Assembly (NCBI GenBank): GCA_017463205.1
Contig: JAFTPQ010000065.1
Coordinates: 1 to 53,158 of the forward strand
Reading direction: 5' to 3'
Length of the DNA stretch: 53,158 bases
Origin: Clostridia bacterium
GTDB lineage: Bacteria; Bacillota; Clostridia; Christensenellales; Borkfalkiaceae
The notes under the pieces are model-generated. The model was not told where the DNA came from and did not search any database. It worked only from the letters and a program-made list of their open reading frames with translations. Shown piece after piece: positions 43,338-52,034 of this stretch. A program made the position numbers and the translations under genes. The first letter of the stretch is position 1; every line of letters starts with the position of its first letter.

Positions 43338-44810
43338 TTAAACGCCTTTTTTTTCCAATGCCCGTTCGATAATATCTTGGTCGTTAAACGGGTATTTTAT
43401 ACCCATTACCTCTTGATATTTCTCACCGCCTTTCCCTGCAACCAATAAGATATCTCCCTTCTTTAAAATTTCCAAAGCGTATTCGATGGCTTTCTTTCTG
43501 TCGGGAACGATCACATACCGAACCGAAAAACGGCGATATCCTTTTTCTATTCCCCCAATAATATCCAGCGGATCTTCATACCTTGGATTATCCGAAGTCA
43601 ATATGGCAAAATCCGCCTTTTTTGCCACCGTCGCCCCCATTAACGGTCGCTTGCCTTTATCCCTGTTCCCGCCGCAACCGAATAAACAGATCAGCCGTCC
43701 CTTACAATGCGCGCGCAACGTTTCCAAAGACTTTTCCAATCCGTCCGGCGTATGCGCAAAATCCACGTATATATTTGCACCGCGCATACAACCGACTCGC
43801 TGTAAACGCCCCTCCACGCCGACCATCGACGTCAGCCCCAAAGAAATTTCCTCGGAACTCACCCCCAACTCCGTTGCGCAAGCCGCAGCAGCCAATGCAT
43901 TGTATACGTTATATCTGCCCGCCATAGACAAGCGAACACGGCTCAATTTATCATTGATGTTTAATACACATTCGGACGCCGACAACGATTCGTCCGTCAC
44001 AACGGCAAACGCATCCGTCGGTGTTGAAATCCCGTAAAAAACAGTTTTGCATATAGGATTATACGCCTCGATCGCGTGACCGATCTCTCTGCCCGTTTCT
44101 TCATCGCCGTTGATAACGGCAATCGGACATTTTTGCGAAGTAAACAACCCGATCTTCGCCTCTTTATATGCTTGCATCGAAGGAAAAAAGTCCAAATGAT
44201 CTTGCGTGAGATTGGTAAAAATGCAAGCATAAAAAACTACGCCGTCCGTTTTATGATACGCCAACGCGTGCGCGGAAACTTCCATCACGACGTATTTAAT
44301 CCCCCGAAGAACCATATCGGCAAGCGTGCGTTGCAGATCGATCGGATCGGGCGTGGTGAGTTCGGTTGGGACTTCTTTCTCTGCGTAACGAATCCCCAAC
44401 GTGCCGATCACCCCGACTTTTTTATTCGCCTTTTTCAATATTGCAGCCAACATATGCGCCGTAGTCGTTTTACCGTTTGTCCCCGTAATACCGATCACCT
44501 GCATTTTTTTTGACGGTTCGCCGTAAAATTTTCCGCTGATCACTCCCAACGCCGCGCGGCTGTTTTCCACGACGATCTGCGGGACGTTCAACGACAATTT
44601 TTCTTCCGTCACCAAAGCAACCGCGCCGTTTTTCACCGCCTCCCCAGCCAGTTTATGTGAATCAAAACGCTCCCCCTTAACGCAAAAAAACAAGCCGTTT
44701 TCTTCTTTTTGACGGCTGTCCATCGCCAAACACGCAATCTCCGTTTCCGAAATATTTCCGTCCGTTCCTTTGATCCCGTCAACGTCTTTTATCAACTCTG
44801 CCAATTTCAT
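43338..44810 (-). CDS. murE: UDP-N-acetylmuramoyl-L-alanyl-D-glutamate-2,6-diaminopimelate ligase
   Basis: Adds the third stem residue to the peptidoglycan precursor. The 490-residue protein has the ATP loop GTNGKTTTAHM and the substrate-selecting motif DNPRYEDP, which in characterised MurE marks meso-diaminopimelate rather than lysine. The organism should therefore need meso-DAP and hence a route to it, which bears on the altered DapF domain at 9049-10000. It lies downstream of the sugar kinase and its terminator, so it probably has its own promoter, though none is convincing in the 149-base gap. Confidence 0.97.
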   Translation of the reverse strand: MKLAELIKDVDGIKGTDGNISETEIACLAMDSRQKEENGLFFCVKGERFDSHKLAGEAVKNGAVALVTEEKLSLNVPQIVVENSRAALGVISGKFYGEPSKKMQVIGITGTNGKTTTAHMLAAILKKANKKVGVIGTLGIRYAEKEVPTELTTPDPIDLQRTLADMVLRGIKYVVMEVSAHALAYHKTDGVVFYACIFTNLTQDHLDFFPSMQAYKEAKIGLFTSQKCPIAVINGDEETGREIGHAIEAYNPICKTVFYGISTPTDAFAVVTDESLSASECVLNINDKLSRVRLSMAGRYNVYNALAAAACATELGVSSEEISLGLTSMVGVEGRLQRVGCMRGANIYVDFAHTPDGLEKSLETLRAHCKGRLICLFGCGGNRDKGKRPLMGATVAKKADFAILTSDNPRYEDPLDIIGGIEKGYRRFSVRYVIVPDRKKAIEYALEILKKGDILLVAGKGGEKYQEVMGIKYPFNDQDIIERALEKKGV

Positions 44811-44909
44811 TATCCGTCATCTCCCTCCGTATTCCACATAATTATTCTATTGTATTCGTAAAAACGTCGCGATATGTTCATAAAAGAGCCTTTTAAGAGA
44901 TTTTCACAA

Positions 44910-44942
44910 ATAAAAAACACGCCCAACATACATTGAACGCGT
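44910..44942 (-). terminator. Intrinsic terminator after the sugar kinase gene
   Basis: A 10-bp stem (ACGCGTTCAA/TTGGGCGTGT, three wobble pairs) around a TGTATG loop, followed by TTTTTATTTG on the minus strand, 18 bases past the kinase stop. Confidence 0.75.
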
Positions 44943-44959
44943 CCTTTTCGTCTTTGTTA

Positions 44960-46423
44960 TTATATTTCTTTCATCAAATCTTTGGTCTGTTCGTATAAAG
45001 CCCGATAAATTCGATAATTTTTATCGTACGACTCTTTCGTTTCAATCCTCGGCGTATACGTCGCCCCGACCTTACAAGTTTTCAACGCCGCATCCCGATA
45101 GGAGGCATACACTCCGCACCCGATCCCCGCAAGCGTTGCCGCGCCCTGCGCGCAAGCCTCTTTACATTCCACCACTTCCACCTCCGTCTGCAAAACATCC
45201 GCGCGGATCTGACACCACAGAGGCACTTGACTGCCACCGCCCAACAATCGCAATTTGCCTATCGACACGTCCTCACGCGCCTTCAAAAGCGATCGAATGG
45301 AAAATGCCACTCCTTCTAAAACGCTTCGGGCAAAATCGCAAATCGTATGCGAAGACTTTACTCCGAAAAAACTGCCTTTGGCGTTGCCGTCCCAAATGGG
45401 CGCTCGTTCGCCGTTGATATAAGGCAAAAAGATCAAGCCGTTACTGCCCGCAGGCGACTGCTTGGCATATTCGATCAATTGTTGAAAATCGATCTTCAAT
45501 ACATTGTTTGCCATCCACAACAAGGAAGCTCCTCCGCTTTGCGTCGGACCAAAACACACCGCTTTTTCTGCCGTCAACGATCGGGGGAATACGTACAATC
45601 CCTCTGCACCCTTTTCGTCTTGAATCGATATCCCTGCCATTTCCGACGTTCCGGCGCTGTTAAACGCAATATCATCCTCCGAAAACAGTCCGGAGGAAAT
45701 CATCGCCGCAAAACCGTCGCTACTGCCGCAAATGATTTTAGTTCCCTTTTTTAAGCCCAACGCCGCCACTTCCTCGTTTGTTATTTCCGCGCAAACGTCA
45801 GCTACTTTATAAATAGGCGGCACAACCTTTTTGTCAAACCCGAAAAAGTTTAACAAGTCTTCATTCACCACTCCCGTTTGCACGTTGGCAAAGCAACGAG
45901 CACTCCATAAATCGGTGGCAAACGTGCCCGAAAGGCGGTGAATCAAATAATCTTTCGGTTGCAACACTTTGTCGATATTTTGCGCGACAAGCGGTTCCTC
46001 CTCCTTTACCCACGCCATACGCAGCGTCGTCCAATTTTCCGATTTCGGAATGGGACAACCCGACATTTTTTCCAATTCCTCAAAAGAGTATTTTTGTTTT
46101 TGCCTTTCCAATTGGTTTTTGGCGCGCGTATCTCGCCACATAATCGCCCGACGCAAAGGCTTTCCGTTTTTATCGACAAAAATATCCGTCGGCGTTTGAC
46201 CGCAAATACAAACCGCGCGCACCAGCGCAAGATACGTTCTATCAATTTGTTTTAAATTTTGCAACAATGCGGCGTAATAATCTTCCGCATCCTGTTCTGC
46301 CCAGCCCTCTTGCTCACTGTAAATGGGATATTCGCTTTTCGCCAATTGCATCAAATTTCCCGCAAGATCGAACACTGCGACCTTTTCCGAACTGCTTCCG
46401 ATATCGATCCCCAATAAATACAT
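44960..46423 (-). CDS. FGGY-family sugar kinase (xylulokinase-like), inserted in the dcw cluster
   Basis: Phosphorylates a sugar or polyol with ATP. The 487-residue protein has both FGGY actin-fold halves: the phosphate-1 loop LLGIDIGSSSEKVAVFD, the metal and substrate region AIMWRDTRA, the second-half loop FNSAGTSEMAG and adenosine motif LRLLGGGSQVPLW. It resembles xylulokinase most, but the substrate loop usually read as GQMHG is GQTPTD, so specificity is unknown. It lies between a class B PBP gene and murE, interrupting an otherwise cell-wall operon, and has its own promoter, a palindrome next to that promoter, an AGCGGAGG ribosome site and a terminator. It thus behaves as an independent unit, perhaps a later insertion. 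Confidence 0.88.
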   Translation of the reverse strand: MYLLGIDIGSSSEKVAVFDLAGNLMQLAKSEYPIYSEQEGWAEQDAEDYYAALLQNLKQIDRTYLALVRAVCICGQTPTDIFVDKNGKPLRRAIMWRDTRAKNQLERQKQKYSFEELEKMSGCPIPKSENWTTLRMAWVKEEEPLVAQNIDKVLQPKDYLIHRLSGTFATDLWSARCFANVQTGVVNEDLLNFFGFDKKVVPPIYKVADVCAEITNEEVAALGLKKGTKIICGSSDGFAAMISSGLFSEDDIAFNSAGTSEMAGISIQDEKGAEGLYVFPRSLTAEKAVCFGPTQSGGASLLWMANNVLKIDFQQLIEYAKQSPAGSNGLIFLPYINGERAPIWDGNAKGSFFGVKSSHTICDFARSVLEGVAFSIRSLLKAREDVSIGKLRLLGGGSQVPLWCQIRADVLQTEVEVVECKEACAQGAATLAGIGCGVYASYRDAALKTCKVGATYTPRIETKESYDKNYRIYRALYEQTKDLMKEI

Positions 46424-46522
46424 ACATCCTCCGCTTGCGCCGACTGTTCATTTTTCCGAAGTCCTCCCCTCGAAATCCTTTTTACAGTTCTTTTGTCTAA
46501 CGCTTTTTTGTAAGATGCTTTT

Positions 46523-46551
46523 ATTATATCATACGACAATAAAAATTTCAA
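46523..46551 (-). promoter_or_regulatory. Promoter of the FGGY kinase gene
   Basis: TTGAAA, 17 bp, TATAAT on the minus strand, giving a leader of about 95 bases. Confidence 0.8.
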
Positions 46552-46553
46552 TT

Positions 46554-46573
46554 AATATTCACCTTTGAATATT
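46554..46573. promoter_or_regulatory. Palindrome next to the kinase promoter, candidate operator
   Basis: Perfect 8-bp inverted repeat AATATTCA-CCTT-TGAATATT ending two bases before the -35 box. A further TTCA...TGAA pair lies beside it (46572-46585). It could bind a sugar-responsive regulator, or act as a weak terminator for the PBP gene. Confidence 0.45.
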
Positions 46574-46618
46574 CATTTTTTGAATGTATTTGCTTTGTTG
46601 AAGCATTGATCTTATAAA

Positions 46619-48376
46619 TTAAATTTCGTTTTCATACGGTTTTATATGTTTCAAATCGATGATCCCTTGAAACACTTCCCCTGCAATAGGCGCGGCAACC
46701 ACACTGCCGTAATACGCGCCCTGCGGTTCGTCCACGACGACAAGCGCAAGATATTTGGGCGCGTTCGCAGGAAAGAATCCCACGAACGATGACACGTATT
46801 TCCCTGCTGCAATATGCCCGTTTTCAAATTTTTGCGCTGTTCCCGTCTTTCCGCCTACTTTATATCCCTCTATATACGCCTTTTTGCCGCTGCCGTCACG
46901 AACTACCCCTTCCAACATTTTCGCCAAGACGTCCGACGCTTCTTTGCTGATTGTCCTGTTTTGCAGTTTTTTCTCCGTTTTCAACACTTCATATCCATCG
47001 TTGGCATAAATGCGTTTCACCAATCGCGGCGTGTAATAGTATCCGCCGTTTACCGCCGCTGCCGTTGCGCACGCAAGCTGTATCCCCGTCACGGCGATCG
47101 TTTGCCCAAAACCGATACGAGCCAAATCGCAAGCGCGCACCGCCGTTTGCGGCATCAACAATCCGTACGCCTCGCCGCTGAAATCGATCCCCGTCTTTTT
47201 TCCAAAACCGAACGCCGATAAATATTCGTAAAATTTTTCCTTTCCCAACGATAATGCAATATCCGTAAAACACGGATTGCAACTGTTATTCAGCGCCTCC
47301 GCAAGCGTTTGATTGCTGTGTTTTCCGTTGGCATGATTACTCCAACATTTCACCGTCGTTCCGTCCACTGCGCGCGTCCGCGAACTTGAAAACACATAAT
47401 TCGTCGAAAACGCTTTCGCATTGCCACGCAAGCTTTCCTCCACGTTTGCCGCAGAAGTGATGATCTTAAACGTAGAACCCGGTTCGTAAATATCGCAAAT
47501 CAAACGGTTGCGCGACAAACGATTCAACGCCTCGCTGTCGTTTCGCGGAACGTCATTCAAATCGTACGAGGGATAATTGGCAAGCGCAAGCACTTCAAAC
47601 GTATTTACATCCAAAACAATACACTCCGCCGATACAGGCGAATATGTCGCCACCGCGCGCTGTAATGCGCTTTCCGCTATTTCCTGTATCCCGTAATCGA
47701 TCGTCAATTCGATATGATAACCGTCCTCCGCAGGCAAATACGTAGCAACGCTCCCCTCGATATCAATGCCGATCAAATCTGTTTCATGTAAAACTTCTCC
47801 GTTTTTCCCCGACAAATATCCGTCGTAATATTTCTCCAATCCGGTCGTCCCAACGTTATCCGACGAAGTAAAGCCCAATACTTGACACAAGGCGTCGTTT
47901 TTCGGATACTGACGAATATTATCCCGCGAATAATAAACCCCGTCCAAAGACAGCGTTGCCAAATTGGCAATTTTCTCTTTTTCAACACGTTTGGCAACCG
48001 TGATTTCCGAAGCCTTTTTTTTCGTCAACTTTTCATACGTTGTTTGCCCGTCCAACGACAATGCATCTGCTAATAAAAACGCCGTTTTCTCCTTATCCGT
48101 CACGGCATTCGACCGCGCATACACCGTGTACGCCGTTCGGTTTTCCGCCAAGACGACACCGTTGCGATCGGTGATCATACCCCGTTGCGCCACGATCGGA
48201 ATTTCGCGCGTCCACTGATCCAACGCGCGATACCCCAATTCTTCGCTCCAAATCACCTGCACGTATAAAAAACGACCGCATAAAACGCAAAAAAGAAAGG
48301 TTATCGCCATACTTACGGCAAATAACCTCTTTCGTAAAATCGATATCGAATAATTTGTATCAGATCGTTTGATCAT
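46619..48376 (-). CDS. Class B penicillin-binding protein (FtsI/SpoVD type)
   Basis: Monofunctional transpeptidase that works with FtsW at the septum. The 585-residue protein has a short cytoplasmic start, one membrane helix (about residues 18-38), the PBP dimerisation region (RGMITDRNGVVLAENR) and a transpeptidase domain with SxxK in GSTFKI, SxN in NNSCNPCF and KTGT in VGGKTGTAQKF. It has no C-terminal PASTA domain, which many SpoVD and PBP2x proteins carry. Position after ftsL supports the FtsI role; a sporulation role cannot be decided. It is 16 bases downstream of ftsL. Confidence 0.94.
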   Translation of the reverse strand: MIKRSDTNYSISILRKRLFAVSMAITFLFCVLCGRFLYVQVIWSEELGYRALDQWTREIPIVAQRGMITDRNGVVLAENRTAYTVYARSNAVTDKEKTAFLLADALSLDGQTTYEKLTKKKASEITVAKRVEKEKIANLATLSLDGVYYSRDNIRQYPKNDALCQVLGFTSSDNVGTTGLEKYYDGYLSGKNGEVLHETDLIGIDIEGSVATYLPAEDGYHIELTIDYGIQEIAESALQRAVATYSPVSAECIVLDVNTFEVLALANYPSYDLNDVPRNDSEALNRLSRNRLICDIYEPGSTFKIITSAANVEESLRGNAKAFSTNYVFSSSRTRAVDGTTVKCWSNHANGKHSNQTLAEALNNSCNPCFTDIALSLGKEKFYEYLSAFGFGKKTGIDFSGEAYGLLMPQTAVRACDLARIGFGQTIAVTGIQLACATAAAVNGGYYYTPRLVKRIYANDGYEVLKTEKKLQNRTISKEASDVLAKMLEGVVRDGSGKKAYIEGYKVGGKTGTAQKFENGHIAAGKYVSSFVGFFPANAPKYLALVVVDEPQGAYYGSVVAAPIAGEVFQGIIDLKHIKPYENEI

Positions 48377-48392
48377 CGTTCTCCCATTGATT

Positions 48393-49088
48393 TTAATCGA
48401 TTACGATCCCCTGCGATTGCGCATATTGGCGGATCGTTTCCTCCGATTTTGCATCTGTGATACGACGCTGAATTTCCGCATTACGTTCGATCAATTCTTC
48501 CCTTTGTGCTTCCAAATTTTGCAATTCTAAATTCTTTTGATCAAGCATACGAGAATTGACGCCGATCCAAGACAATAAAGCCACTACAACAACCGCAAAC
48601 AATACCATTGCCAATTTCGCAAAAATACTCAATTCGTACGATTCAGCCTTTTCCGTCTTTTGGATTTCAGGCGTTTTGTACGTAGTTACGTCCGCAACAA
48701 AAGAAGGTGCTGTGTATGTAGGAGCAATATAAGTGGGCGTCGCATATGTTTCCACTGCTGCAACAGGTTCGTCTGCGATTGCAAAACGTTCAAATTTCTC
48801 GGTCGTAAACAACGGCGAATCGCTCGAACGAACGTACTCTGTTACATGAGGAGCTTGTTCTACGACAGACGCAGAACCAAAATTCGGCATATAGGTGCTT
48901 GTATTTTGCTGCTCAACATACACATCACGTGTTTTCGTCGGCGCATATACAGTATCTTCCGAAGCAAACTGCGTCGCTTCCATACTTTGCAATTTAAGAT
49001 ACCGTTCTCTGATCTGTGCATTGTGCGCTTGCGCTTCTTGGGTTTCGACGGATATTTCCGTCGCCGCGCGCTCTCTTACCAATTCCAT
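48393..49088 (-). CDS. ftsL: FtsL-like division protein with long cytoplasmic N-terminus
   Basis: Small bitopic protein that links FtsQ and the FtsW-PBP synthase. The C-terminal 80 residues have the expected form: a membrane helix (LAMVLFAVVVVALLSWIGV) followed by a coiled coil (NLELQNLEAQREELIERNAEI) and the short tail ETIRQYAQSQGIVID that resembles the FtsL/DivIC end. The N-terminal 155 residues are unusual: hydrophilic, Thr/Ala/Tyr/Pro-rich and probably disordered. Total length is 231, about twice the usual. The call rests on topology and on position between rsmH and the class B PBP gene. Confidence 0.82.
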   Translation of the reverse strand: MELVRERAATEISVETQEAQAHNAQIRERYLKLQSMEATQFASEDTVYAPTKTRDVYVEQQNTSTYMPNFGSASVVEQAPHVTEYVRSSDSPLFTTEKFERFAIADEPVAAVETYATPTYIAPTYTAPSFVADVTTYKTPEIQKTEKAESYELSIFAKLAMVLFAVVVVALLSWIGVNSRMLDQKNLELQNLEAQREELIERNAEIQRRITDAKSEETIRQYAQSQGIVID

Positions 49089-49160
49089 GTTGCTCCTCCG
49101 TATTTTTGTCTTTCCCTTGTTTTCGGCTTTTACGTTATTTCCTTATCATTCGTACTCTCT

Positions 49161-50099
49161 TCAAATTTTTTCCGCTATGCGCAGCTTTGCGCATTTGCTT
49201 CTCGAATTGTTTTGCAATTCTTCTTCGCTTGCCGTGATCGGTTTTTTGTTTACAATTTTGATCTCCGGTTTTTTACCGCATACACAAACGGGAAAGTTTC
49301 CCGGACACGTACACGGCGATTCCATGTATTTAAAGGCTTCTTTCACGATTCTGTCCTCCAACGAATGGAAGGTCAGAATCGCGATTCTTCCGCCCTTTTT
49401 CAACCGTCTTGTCAACGCCAACACCAATTCGTATAACCCATCCAATTCCCCGTTCACTTCAATGCGTATCGCTTGAAAACTTTTTCTTTCGCACGGCGCA
49501 CCGTAACGGAATTTTGCAGGTATACTGTTTTTGATGATCTCGGCAAACTCTCCCGACGTTTTCAACGGCTTGCTCTCTCTGTATTTTACAACGTTGTGCG
49601 CTATTTGCTTCGCAAACGTTTCTTCGCCGTACACTTTTAATATTCTTGTCAGGTCCGCTTCCGAATAGGTGTTGAGGACGATTTCTGCCGTCAAATACGC
49701 CGACGTATTCATACGCATATCCAAAGGCGCATCCGCCATTCGATAAGCAAATCCGCGGTTTTCATCGTCTATTTGATGGGAAGATATGCCAAAATCCAAC
49801 AAAGCTCCGTCGATTTTGTCTACCCCCGCTCTTTCAAAAACACTTTCAAAATCTTTATAATTTGATTTATATATTGAAAACCGATCGCCAAATTCGTTCA
49901 ACCGTTTGGTTGCCGCCGCAATTGCCTCATCGTCGAGATCCGTCGCGATCAATTTCCCCGCGGGCGCAGTCCTTCTCAATATTTCGTAAGAGTGTCCGCC
50001 TCCGCCGATCGTCCCGTCAAACCAAAGCCCACCGTCTTTTAAGGCAAGCCCTTCCATACATTCTTCCAGCATGACCGGTTTGTGCGAAAATTCTAACAT
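49161..50099 (-). CDS. rsmH: 16S rRNA (cytosine-1402-N4)-methyltransferase
   Basis: SAM-dependent enzyme (MraW) that methylates C1402 in the ribosomal P site. The 312-residue protein starts FSHKPVMLEECMEGL, then has the SAM-binding DGTIGGGGHS, the motif DGALLDFGISSHQID, RGFAYRMADAPLDMRM and the C-terminal FHSLEDRIVK. Only three bases separate it from mraZ upstream; ftsL follows after 72 bases. Confidence 0.97.
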   Translation of the reverse strand: MLEFSHKPVMLEECMEGLALKDGGLWFDGTIGGGGHSYEILRRTAPAGKLIATDLDDEAIAAATKRLNEFGDRFSIYKSNYKDFESVFERAGVDKIDGALLDFGISSHQIDDENRGFAYRMADAPLDMRMNTSAYLTAEIVLNTYSEADLTRILKVYGEETFAKQIAHNVVKYRESKPLKTSGEFAEIIKNSIPAKFRYGAPCERKSFQAIRIEVNGELDGLYELVLALTRRLKKGGRIAILTFHSLEDRIVKEAFKYMESPCTCPGNFPVCVCGKKPEIKIVNKKPITASEEELQNNSRSKCAKLRIAEKI

Positions 50100-50102
50100 C
50101 GT

Positions 50103-50537
50103 TTAAATCCCCAATTTCTTCAATTCGGCGTCGTAATCGATTCCTTCAATATATTCATAGTATTTTTCAGCCGCCCAAATTTCCAAACGACTGCCGCGCC
50201 CCAAGGTGATCACATCCTTTTTGATGCCTGCCATCCGTTTTAACGGCGCCGGAAGCACCACCCTACCTTGCGCGTCTTCTTCCGCAGAAAAGATCGAGCC
50301 GAAAAACAACGTTGACGCGTGACTGCTTTCCGATATCGCTTCTTCGGAAATCGAACTGATCTTTTCATCCAACAATTCGTCTTCCATTACACAGATACAG
50401 TTATTCATACCTCTGAAAAAGCTATACGTCTTTTCCCCGTTTTCTCCCGTTAAGGCTTTACGAAACTTCGAGGGAATACGCAAACGATTTTTGTCATCGA
50501 TCTGATGTTCGAACATGCCTTTCATGCTGTACGTCAT
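50103..50537 (-). CDS. mraZ: Transcriptional regulator MraZ
   Basis: AbrB-fold DNA-binding ring protein, usually the first gene of the dcw cluster and repressor of its own promoter. The 144-residue length is normal. It has two copies of the MraZ fold: the first with FEHQIDDKNRLRIPSKFR, the second with FSAEEDAQGRVVLPAPLKR; these DxxGRxxxP-type loops contact DNA. The ATG at 50537 follows AAGGAGG. TGGTT repeats in its promoter look like its own binding site. Confidence 0.96.
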   Translation of the reverse strand: MTYSMKGMFEHQIDDKNRLRIPSKFRKALTGENGEKTYSFFRGMNNCICVMEDELLDEKISSISEEAISESSHASTLFFGSIFSAEEDAQGRVVLPAPLKRMAGIKKDVITLGRGSRLEIWAAEKYYEYIEGIDYDAELKKLGI

Positions 50538-50586
50538 ATTGCCCTCCTTTTCGCTTTTCTAACCTATAACGATAATTTATATAACT

Positions 50587-50615
50587 ATTATACAACCACT
50601 TTTAACCATTGTCAA
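50587..50615 (-). promoter_or_regulatory. dcw promoter with MraZ-like repeats in the spacer
   Basis: TTGACA, 17 bp, TATAAT on the minus strand. The spacer holds two TGGTT units exactly 10 bases apart (ATGGTTAAAAGTGGTTG), the same spacing as MraZ boxes. Binding would block RNA polymerase, giving autorepression. Confidence 0.82.
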
Positions 50616-50665
50616 GACTTTTTTATAAATTTTTTAAAATTTTTTTGAAAATTTTGGGATTTTAG

Positions 50666-50674
50666 ACCACTTTT
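50666..50674 (-). promoter_or_regulatory. Second AAAAGTGGT element upstream of the dcw promoter
   Basis: Exact copy of the AAAAGTGGT at 50595-50603, 71 bases further upstream and just past the murI stop. It may be an extra MraZ contact; a single unit is weak evidence. Confidence 0.35.
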
Positions 50675-50682
50675 GACGTTTT

Positions 50683-51573
50683 TTATTCAAATCCGAACAT
50701 TTGTTTATAAATTGACGCGTTTTTTGACGCATTTTTTCCAAGAAAATAAATCTCTACACCCTCGACCGTATAAGACTTTCCCGATTTTTTTCGGCTTAAA
50801 AAACACGAACGTTTGTTTGTTTTTATTCGACGTACCTTTTCGATGAAAAAAGTGGATAAAAATGGTCGAAAATATCCCTTCTTTCGTCGAGGTGGTCGCC
50901 CGTCCCTATCGTCTGCATTTTGCATCCTGTTTTTTAGGAACAAAACTTCGTTTAACCGCTTTGCCACCCCCTTATTTCCGTCTAAAACACAGCAACTATA
51001 AAAATTAGTTATATATGTTTTCAAATAGCTGTAATGCGTACACCCCAGCACAACGGCGCTCGGTTCGCCGCGCGGCAGAAAAGGCGTATAATCGTGATCG
51101 GAATCTAAAATATGCCGTTCGATCTCCCCCGCCAAGCCATCACACGGAAACACCTTCCATTCGGTTTTCAGCAGATCCGCCCGCGCAAATACATTTTGGC
51201 AGAGCGATTGAAACCTTTTATTATTATATGTCGCGCGCGTAACAAGAACAAACACCTTCCCTTCCGTGTCAATCCCCAGCGAAACAGCGGGTTCGACGCC
51301 AATGATCGGAAAGGAAAATTTTTTCCGCAGCCGATCGATACACAACGCTGTTGCCGTGTTACAAGCCAACACCGCCGCATCGACTTTTAACCGATGAAAA
51401 AGACGAAACGCGCGAAATACGTAACGACGTATCTTTTTCGGAGATAAATTTCCGTACGGAGCGTGATGATTGTCGCCATAATAATAAAACGTTTCGCCTT
51501 GAACGTTTTTTCTACATTCATTTAAAACCGTCAACCCTCCAATTCCACTGTCAAAAAACGCTACTCCCCCCAT
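50683..51573 (-). CDS. murI: Glutamate racemase
   Basis: Makes D-glutamate for peptidoglycan, cofactor-free. The 296-residue protein has the family motifs FFDSGIGGLTV, the first catalytic cysteine in LACNTATALC and the second in LGCTHYSYL. The region after about residue 205 is unusual: instead of a short helical end, it has a basic stretch (GRPPRRKKGYFRPFL, VRRIKTNKRSC) and ends KQMFGFE, making the protein about 30 residues longer than typical. It lies upstream of mraZ with no terminator between them, so transcription may read into the dcw cluster. Confidence 0.93.
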   Translation of the reverse strand: MGGVAFFDSGIGGLTVLNECRKNVQGETFYYYGDNHHAPYGNLSPKKIRRYVFRAFRLFHRLKVDAAVLACNTATALCIDRLRKKFSFPIIGVEPAVSLGIDTEGKVFVLVTRATYNNKRFQSLCQNVFARADLLKTEWKVFPCDGLAGEIERHILDSDHDYTPFLPRGEPSAVVLGCTHYSYLKTYITNFYSCCVLDGNKGVAKRLNEVLFLKNRMQNADDRDGRPPRRKKGYFRPFLSTFFIEKVRRIKTNKRSCFLSRKKSGKSYTVEGVEIYFLGKNASKNASIYKQMFGFE

Positions 51574-51652
51574 TTGAACCTACATTTTACCCCCTAAAAA
51601 ATAATTTTTTAAAAATTTTTATCGTTTTTCGTATTTTTCCACCGAAAAACAG

Positions 51653-51681
51653 TTTACTTTCACAAGAAATTATGCTAAAAT
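51653..51681 (+). promoter_or_regulatory. Promoter of rpsT
   Basis: TTTACT, 17 bp, TAAAAT with an extended TATGC before the -10. It lies in the space between the divergent murI and rpsT. Confidence 0.75.
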
Positions 51682-51732
51682 AATCTACGATATTCAAATC
51701 ATTAGAAAAAATGGAAAAATAAGGAGACAATT

Positions 51733-51996
51733 ATGCCTAATATTAAATCCGCAAAGAAAAGAGTGTTGGTAATTGAAAAGAAAACCATGAGAAACAAAGC
51801 GATCAAATCCGCTTTGAAGACGCAAGTGAAAAAATTCCTTGCTGCTGTTGACGCAAACGACAAAGAAGCTGCAACCAAGCTTTATCCCGAAACCGTTTCC
51901 GCAATCGACAGTGCTGTTACGAAAGGCGTTATCCATAAGAACAACGCAAACAACAGAAAAGCGAAACTTGCGAAAAAGCTTGCTGCGTTAAACTGA
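51733..51996 (+). CDS. rpsT: 30S ribosomal protein S20
   Basis: Primary 16S rRNA-binding protein at the base of the small subunit. The 87-residue, highly basic sequence starts MPNIKSAKKRVLVIEKKTMR and ends NNRKAKLAKKLAALN, as in S20. The ATG follows AAGGAG. It is a single-gene unit with its own promoter and a strong terminator, the usual arrangement for rpsT. Confidence 0.97.
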   Translation: MPNIKSAKKRVLVIEKKTMRNKAIKSALKTQVKKFLAAVDANDKEAATKLYPETVSAIDSAVTKGVIHKNNANNRKAKLAKKLAALN

Positions 51997-52034
51997 GAAA
52001 ACAATTTTTATAATACCACATATTATAAATATGA

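Noticed and set aside
46351-46551. Minus-strand small frame overlapping the kinase promoter and start
   Set aside because: It would start inside the -35 box of the kinase promoter and overlaps the kinase in another frame; the transcript does not include its start.
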